From contig NZ_CP054394.1 of assembly GCF_022539405.1 (NCBI RefSeq), forward strand, positions 1,552,501 to 1,616,500: a DNA stretch of 64,000 bases, read 5' to 3'. The position numbers and the translations under genes were made by a program. The stretch is from Natranaerofaba carboxydovora. GTDB taxonomy: Bacteria; Bacillota; Natranaerobiia; Natranaerobiales; Natranaerofabaceae. Within the stretch, counting starts at the first letter, position 1, and each line of letters starts with the position of its first letter. The notes below the pieces were generated by a model. That model had not been told where the DNA came from, ran no database searches, and was given only the letters and a program-made list of their open reading frames with translations. Of this stretch, positions 60,215 to 64,000 are shown one piece after another.

Positions 60215-61140
60215 CTAAATTTTATTTTTATTTAAAAATTCTTTGCCAGATATTGTGGCTTCTATTGTTCCAGGACCTTTTTCGCGGCTTAATAAAATAA
60301 CATTTTTTATGCCACCGGTTTCTAAAAGTTCTCTAAAACCTTTTCTATTCATTAACGATTTTAGACTGTCAGAATGAGCAGAAACTAAAACTTTCACTCC
60401 TGCATTGACAGCTTCATTTATCGCTTTTATATCCTCGTCTTTTCCTATTTCATCAGTCACTACTAAATCTGGGGACATAGATCTGATCACAAGAATTATA
60501 CCTTGTGCTTTTGGACAAGCATCTAAAACGTCGGTTCTGATACCAACATTTTTTTGTGGAACCCCAAGGTACGAGCCAGCAATTTCTGAGCGTTCGTCCA
60601 CCAGGCTAACTTTGCAAGGTGATATATCTTTGTCTCCATCACTAAAAATCTTGGTCAAATCTCTTAACAAAGTTGTTTTACCTGCTCCCGGTGGGCTTAC
60701 TATCAATGTATTTTCAATACTCTCCCGTTTAGAATTAAAAATTATAGGAGCAATTTTATCTCCAGCTCCTATAATCTCCCTAGAGATTCTAAAGTTTAGC
60801 CCTGAGATATTTTTTTGATTTAATATTTTATCGTTTTCAACCATCACTTCTCCGACTATCCCCACCCTATGACCTCCAGGTATAGTAATATATCCTTGTT
60901 TTAACTCTTCTTGAAAAGCGTACAGTGAATTCTTACTTAATATTTGTATTATGTTTTGGATTTCTTTATGTCTACATATTTGATCTATAATTATTTCATC
61001 ATCACGTAAATTTAATAAAACAGGACGGTTTATCCTAAACCTTATCTCCTCTGCTTTGTCTTTTTTCTCTACCGGGAGTTTATTTAATTTTTTTTAATTT
61101 GCTCTGGTAGTAAGTTTATGATTTGATCAAATTCTTTCAT
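60215..61140 (-). pseudogene. spoIIIAA: Stage III sporulation protein AA, apparent frameshift
   Basis: An AAA+/secretion-type ATPase that should power the SpoIIIA channel. The ATG at 61140 follows AGAGGAGG by eight bases and reads MKEFDQIINLLPEQIKKN before a stop. A -1 shift in a run of eight A residues (minus strand; 61088-61095) restores LNKLPVEKKDKAEEIRFRIN and then the full protein. This includes QGYITIPGGHRVGIVGEV, Walker A SPPGAGKTTLLRDL, VSLVDERSEI and Walker B DLVVTDEIG. The joined protein would be 308 aa, the normal family length. The cause may be a sequencing error, real mutation, ribosomal -1 slippage on A-AAA-AAA, or transcriptional slippage. No intact internal start covers the whole domain (GTG 60865 would give 216 aa). 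Confidence 0.85.
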
Positions 61141-61228
61141 CGCCTGGCCTCCTCTCTTAAAACATTCTTTATTTAGACAGGCTCTCATTATAATCTATTA
61201 AGCTAGTCCTACATTTATGCTTTAATAT

Positions 61229-61266
61229 AAAAAAAATCCAAGAAGCTAAATTAGCCTCTTGGATTT
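61229..61266 (-). terminator. Rho-independent terminator before spoIIIA
   Basis: AAATCCAAGAGGCTA pairs with TAGCTTCTTGGATTT on the minus strand with one mismatch, followed by five more T residues. It ends the efp-downstream unit, so spoIIIA starts from its own promoter within 61141-61228. Confidence 0.92.
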
Positions 61267-61306
61267 CTTATGTACTCCAACAGTTTACTCCAATAGTCCT
61301 ATGTTT

Positions 61307-61729
61307 TTATCTGGGTTGAAACTCTTCATTCATAACTTCTTCCTTCCCTGATTGACTTGAAGGATTGTTTTCAAAAATAAAAAGGTCTTTACATACAGGA
61401 CAATACACTTCAGGTGAGCTATTCTCATCTAATATTCCTTCTTCAACTGTAACCATTTCACTGCATCTCGGGCATTCTATCTCAACAAGCCCAGGATCAT
61501 AAGCCGGATAATTATCACCATAAAAATCTCTTTCCAGCAAGTTCAATCTTTCCTCTAAGTATTCGTTGTCCTGTTCCACTGCTCCTAGGTCCTGATCCAT
61601 GGCTTCAAACATTTCTGCAAACTCCTCTAATGCCATGGTAATCTCTTTGATAACTTCACCTTCTTTAGATTTTTTGGAAAGCTCTAATCCATCAACCAGG
61701 CCATTTAAGTAAGACATCCTATCTCTCAT
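61307..61729 (-). CDS. Zinc-ribbon-containing small protein (CD1247-like)
   Basis: A 140-aa soluble protein. The N-terminal helical part MSYLNGLVDGLELSKKSKEG and EMFEAMDQDLGAVEQDNEYLEE form a coiled coil of the CD1247 type; the C-terminal part has two CxxC pairs (IECPRCSEM and VYCPVCKDLF) that should bind one zinc. Function is unknown. It lies between efp and spoIIIA in many Clostridia. The ATG follows AAGGGGG by nine bases. Confidence 0.8.
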   Translation of the reverse strand: MRDRMSYLNGLVDGLELSKKSKEGEVIKEITMALEEFAEMFEAMDQDLGAVEQDNEYLEERLNLLERDFYGDNYPAYDPGLVEIECPRCSEMVTVEEGILDENSSPEVYCPVCKDLFIFENNPSSQSGKEEVMNEEFQPR

Positions 61730-61805
61730 TCGCTGTTACCCCCTTGTACCTAATTAAATGCTGTTAACTCTAATACATAGTTTTCCCCAAATGGCCCATG
61801 CTTAA

Positions 61806-62363
61806 TCAAACCCTTTCAATATATTCGCCTGTTCTGGTATCAACTTTTATTGTATCACCTTCATTAATAAATAATGGGACATGTACTGTAGCACCGGTTT
61901 CTAATTTGGCAGGTTTTGTACTTCCAGAAACAGTGTCACCTTTTACCCCGGGTTCTGTCTCAGAAATAGTTAGCTCAACAAAAGTTGGAAGTTCAACTCC
62001 AATATTTTCACCTTCATGAAATAATACATTTATAACTGCATTCTCTTTTAGAAACTTGACACCTTCTCCAAGTTGTTCTTTATTAATTGTCATTTGATCA
62101 AAGTCTTCCATATCCATAAAAATATAATCATCATCAGCACTGTATAAAAACTGCATTTGTTTTCTCTCAAGATGTGCCTTTTTCACTTTTTCCCCGGCTC
62201 TAAAGGTTTTCTCAGTAATCGTTCCTGTTTTAAAGTTTTTCAATTTAGACCTAACAAAAGCAGCACCTTTTCCAGGTTTAACGTGCTGAAATTCTAATAT
62301 CGTAAAAATTTGCCCATCATATTCTATAGTCATACCATTTTTAAAGTCATTTGTACTGATCAA
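61806..62363 (-). CDS. efp: Elongation factor P
   Basis: Relieves ribosome stalling at polyproline. The 185-aa protein has three beta domains: KOW-like N-terminus with [19 protein letters not shown], where the Lys of PGKG is the residue usually modified, then [19 protein letters not shown], and ending [21 protein letters not shown], all canonical. TTG 62363 follows AAGGAGG by nine bases. An 85-base inverted repeat lies just upstream of the ribosome site (62390-62474). Confidence 0.97.
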   Translation of the reverse strand: MISTNDFKNGMTIEYDGQIFTILEFQHVKPGKGAAFVRSKLKNFKTGTITEKTFRAGEKVKKAHLERKQMQFLYSADDDYIFMDMEDFDQMTINKEQLGEGVKFLKENAVINVLFHEGENIGVELPTFVELTISETEPGVKGDTVSGSTKPAKLETGATVHVPLFINEGDTIKVDTRTGEYIERV

Positions 62364-62389
62364 TGTTTTATACCTCCTTTATGTTTTTC

Positions 62390-62474
62390 ATAGTTTGTCT
62401 GCATACTAACGCCTCGCAAGAATTTGCAAAAACACGCAAATTAAAAGCTCGCTTATAGTATGCAGACAAACTAT
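62390..62474 (-). repeat. Inverted repeat with perfect 19-bp arms in the efp leader
   Basis: ATAGTTTGTCTGCATACTA (62390-62408) and its exact complement (62456-62474) enclose 47 bases that contain further small stems (TTTGC/GCAAA, GCAA/TTGC). In the transcript this makes a strong hairpin ending ten bases before the efp ribosome site. No T run follows in the coding direction, so it does not look like a terminator. It is unrelated to the GATTC-ended element. Confidence 0.75.
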
Positions 62475-62513
62475 CGAATAAATGATCTTCTCTAACCCTA
62501 CTTCTATATGTAA

Positions 62514-63593
62514 TCACAATACCAGAAGTTCTTTAGTTGATTTAGTTAAAGGGACGCAGCCATCATCAGTAAGGATTACTGTATCCTCTATCCTTACTCC
62601 ACCAAAGCCAGGCAGATAAATACCCGGTTCAACGGTAAATACCATACCGGGTTTTAATACATCTTTTCCATTAAAAGAGATGCCAGGAGATTCATGAACT
62701 TCTAACCCTAAGCCGTGTCCTAGGCCATGGCCAAAGTTTTCACCATAACCGGCCTTGTTTATCTCTTCTCTGGCAATTCCATCAGCTTCACTAGCCATCA
62801 TTTGAGGTTTGATAGAATTAAGCGCATTTTTTTGAGCATTTAATACAATATTATAGATTTCTTTCTGTTTATCATTTCCTTCACCCAAGATTATAGTCCT
62901 GCTAAGATCAGAGCAATAACCATCATACACTGCACCAAAATCCATCTTTACTAAATCACCAAAATTGAATTCTTTACTGCTTGCAATTCCATGAGGAAGA
63001 GAAGATCTTTTGCCAGATGCTACAATTATATCAAAAGCAATATCATCCGCGCCATTTTTTTTCATGTAGTGTTCTAATTCTAATGATACATCTCTTTCCA
63101 AATTCCCTGGTTTAATAAATGATAGAATGTATGAGAAGGCATCATCGGCTATTTTACAAGCTTCACGGATTTTATTTAATTCTATCTCATCTTTTTGTAG
63201 ACGAATTTGTTCTAAAGCACCACTATGAGGAATAAAACTTAAAAAATCAAATTCATTTTTTAACTTTTCATACTGTTCATAAGTTAAATGCTTTTTTTCA
63301 AAAGATAAGTTCTTAATATTTAAATCATACAGGTATTCCTTAAGTGTTTTCGTTGCAGGGCTTTCATGCTTTATTACTATTAAGTCATTCAATTTTTTAG
63401 TTTGCTCTTTAGCTTGTTCTATATATCTAAAATCAGTAAAAAGCATGGTCTTGTCCTTCGTTATTATAACAATCCCACTACTGCCACTAAAGCCAGTTAT
63501 ATATCGGATATTAACAGGATTAGTTACCAAGAGGGCCTCAATGTCACCTGCTTGTAGAGTTTCTTTTAGCTTCTCTTTTCTTTTATTATACAT
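62514..63593 (-). CDS. pepQ: Xaa-Pro aminopeptidase/dipeptidase (M24B)
   Basis: Removes residues N-terminal to proline. The 359-aa protein has a creatinase-like N-domain and the pita-bread domain with all metal ligands visible: Asp pair in KMDFGAVYDGYCSDLSRT, His in NFGHGLGHGLGLEVHESP, Glu in FTVEPGIYLPG and Glu in GGVRIEDTVIL. The ATG follows AAAGGAG by nine bases. The order aroQ-pepQ-efp is conserved in Firmicutes. Confidence 0.95.
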   Translation of the reverse strand: MYNKRKEKLKETLQAGDIEALLVTNPVNIRYITGFSGSSGIVIITKDKTMLFTDFRYIEQAKEQTKKLNDLIVIKHESPATKTLKEYLYDLNIKNLSFEKKHLTYEQYEKLKNEFDFLSFIPHSGALEQIRLQKDEIELNKIREACKIADDAFSYILSFIKPGNLERDVSLELEHYMKKNGADDIAFDIIVASGKRSSLPHGIASSKEFNFGDLVKMDFGAVYDGYCSDLSRTIILGEGNDKQKEIYNIVLNAQKNALNSIKPQMMASEADGIAREEINKAGYGENFGHGLGHGLGLEVHESPGISFNGKDVLKPGMVFTVEPGIYLPGFGGVRIEDTVILTDDGCVPLTKSTKELLVL

Positions 63594-63609
63594 TAATGCA
63601 TACTCCTTT

Positions 63610-64000
63610 TTATTTTAGTTCATTGATTAATGCATATAAGCCTAAAATATAGCTGTAATAACCAAACCCAGAAACCTGTCCAGAAACAACAGGGGCTATA
63701 ACAGACTTGTGTCTAAAAGACTCCCTTTGATAAATGTTTGACAAATGCACTTCTACAGCCTTAATATCAACAGAAGCGATGGCATCCCTAAGGGCAATAC
63801 TATAATGAGTTAGAGCACCAGGATTGATTAATATCCCATCATATTCACCTCTTACTTTATGAATCAGTTCAATTAGTTCTCCCTCATAATTACTTTGATA
63901 ACAGTCCAATGAAACTTCCATTTTTTTTGCTTCATCGTTTAGTTTTTCATTTAAATCGTCTAATCCCATTTTCCCATAAATATCAGGTTCTCTTTCACCT
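63610..64000 (-). CDS. aroQ: 3-dehydroquinate dehydratase type II, 5' end outside window
   Basis: Converts 3-dehydroquinate to 3-dehydroshikimate in the shikimate pathway. The reading frame is open to the window edge and begins GEREPDIYGKMGLDDLN, so the conserved GPNLNLLG start with the catalytic Arg/Tyr lies beyond it. Visible active-site parts are INPGALTHYSIALRDAI and VEVHLSNIYQRESFRHKSVI (catalytic His in EVHLSN). It feeds the chorismate used by aroH elsewhere in the window. Confidence 0.95.
   Translation of the reverse strand, partial: GEREPDIYGKMGLDDLNEKLNDEAKKMEVSLDCYQSNYEGELIELIHKVRGEYDGILINPGALTHYSIALRDAIASVDIKAVEVHLSNIYQRESFRHKSVIAPVVSGQVSGFGYYSYILGLYALINELK

Overview
The window is AT-rich and comes from an endospore-forming, anaerobic member of the Firmicutes (Bacillota). 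All 75 genes I can support, and one large non-coding RNA, lie on the minus strand, so genes are read from high to low coordinates. Evidence for the lineage is a large set of sporulation genes, ferredoxin-linked 2-oxoacid oxidation, frequent TTG starts with strong AGGAGG sites, and an OLE RNA with its membrane partner OapA, a pair known from extremophilic and anaerobic Firmicutes. Acidic stretches in some exported proteins would suit a salty or alkaline habitat. A Natranaerobius-like organism fits, but that name is inference.

Reading in the direction of transcription. 64000-61300: aroQ (cut by the window edge), an Xaa-Pro peptidase, efp, and a small zinc-ribbon-like protein. 61140-55700: the eight-gene spoIIIA operon (AA to AH), with an apparent frameshift in spoIIIAA. 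55500-49350: Asp23/AmaP/DUF2273 envelope-stress proteins, nusB, a TsaD paralogue, folD, xseA, xseB and ispA. 49310-48080: OLE RNA and oapA. 48070-40050: dxs, tlyA, nadK, recN, spoIVB, spo0A. 39930-36680: steA, a MctB/SteB-like protein and two glycan-assembly enzymes. 36640-30430: leucine dehydrogenase, butyrate kinase, a three-subunit 2-oxoisovalerate-type ferredoxin oxidoreductase, a DUF3866 protein and a NUDIX hydrolase. Together these suggest ATP-yielding catabolism of branched-chain amino acids.

30330-24880: spoIIM, a small YqzK-like protein, xerD, deoB, punA, pdp (nucleoside salvage). 24690-21380: dacF, the spoIIA operon with sigF, and a small membrane protein. 21280-17400: a dodecin and spoVAC-AD-AE-AF. 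17390-12590: two CoA-dehydratase-activase-like proteins and a DHH-CBS-tRNA nucleotidyltransferase fusion. 12600-8300: site-2 protease, trpS, scpA, scpB, a DUF2953 protein, ytfJ. 8215-1: dacB, spmA, spmB, RidA, a permease, a P5C-reductase-like protein, rluB, a hypothetical protein, aroH, cmk and the start of plsC.

The main unexplained structure is a dispersed non-coding element of about 220 bp. It has 18-19 bp terminal inverted repeats beginning GATTC and nested internal hairpins. Three near-complete copies, one internally deleted copy, two half copies and several terminal relics lie between genes, often touching stop codons. One complete copy has an exact 7-bp direct repeat at both ends, so it looks like a MITE. 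No transposase is in the window. Other points for a second look are the spoIIIAA frameshift, a dacB-like gene with ATT as the only well-placed start, and structured inverted repeats before efp and folD. I see no tRNA, rRNA, CRISPR array, phage or insertion sequence.
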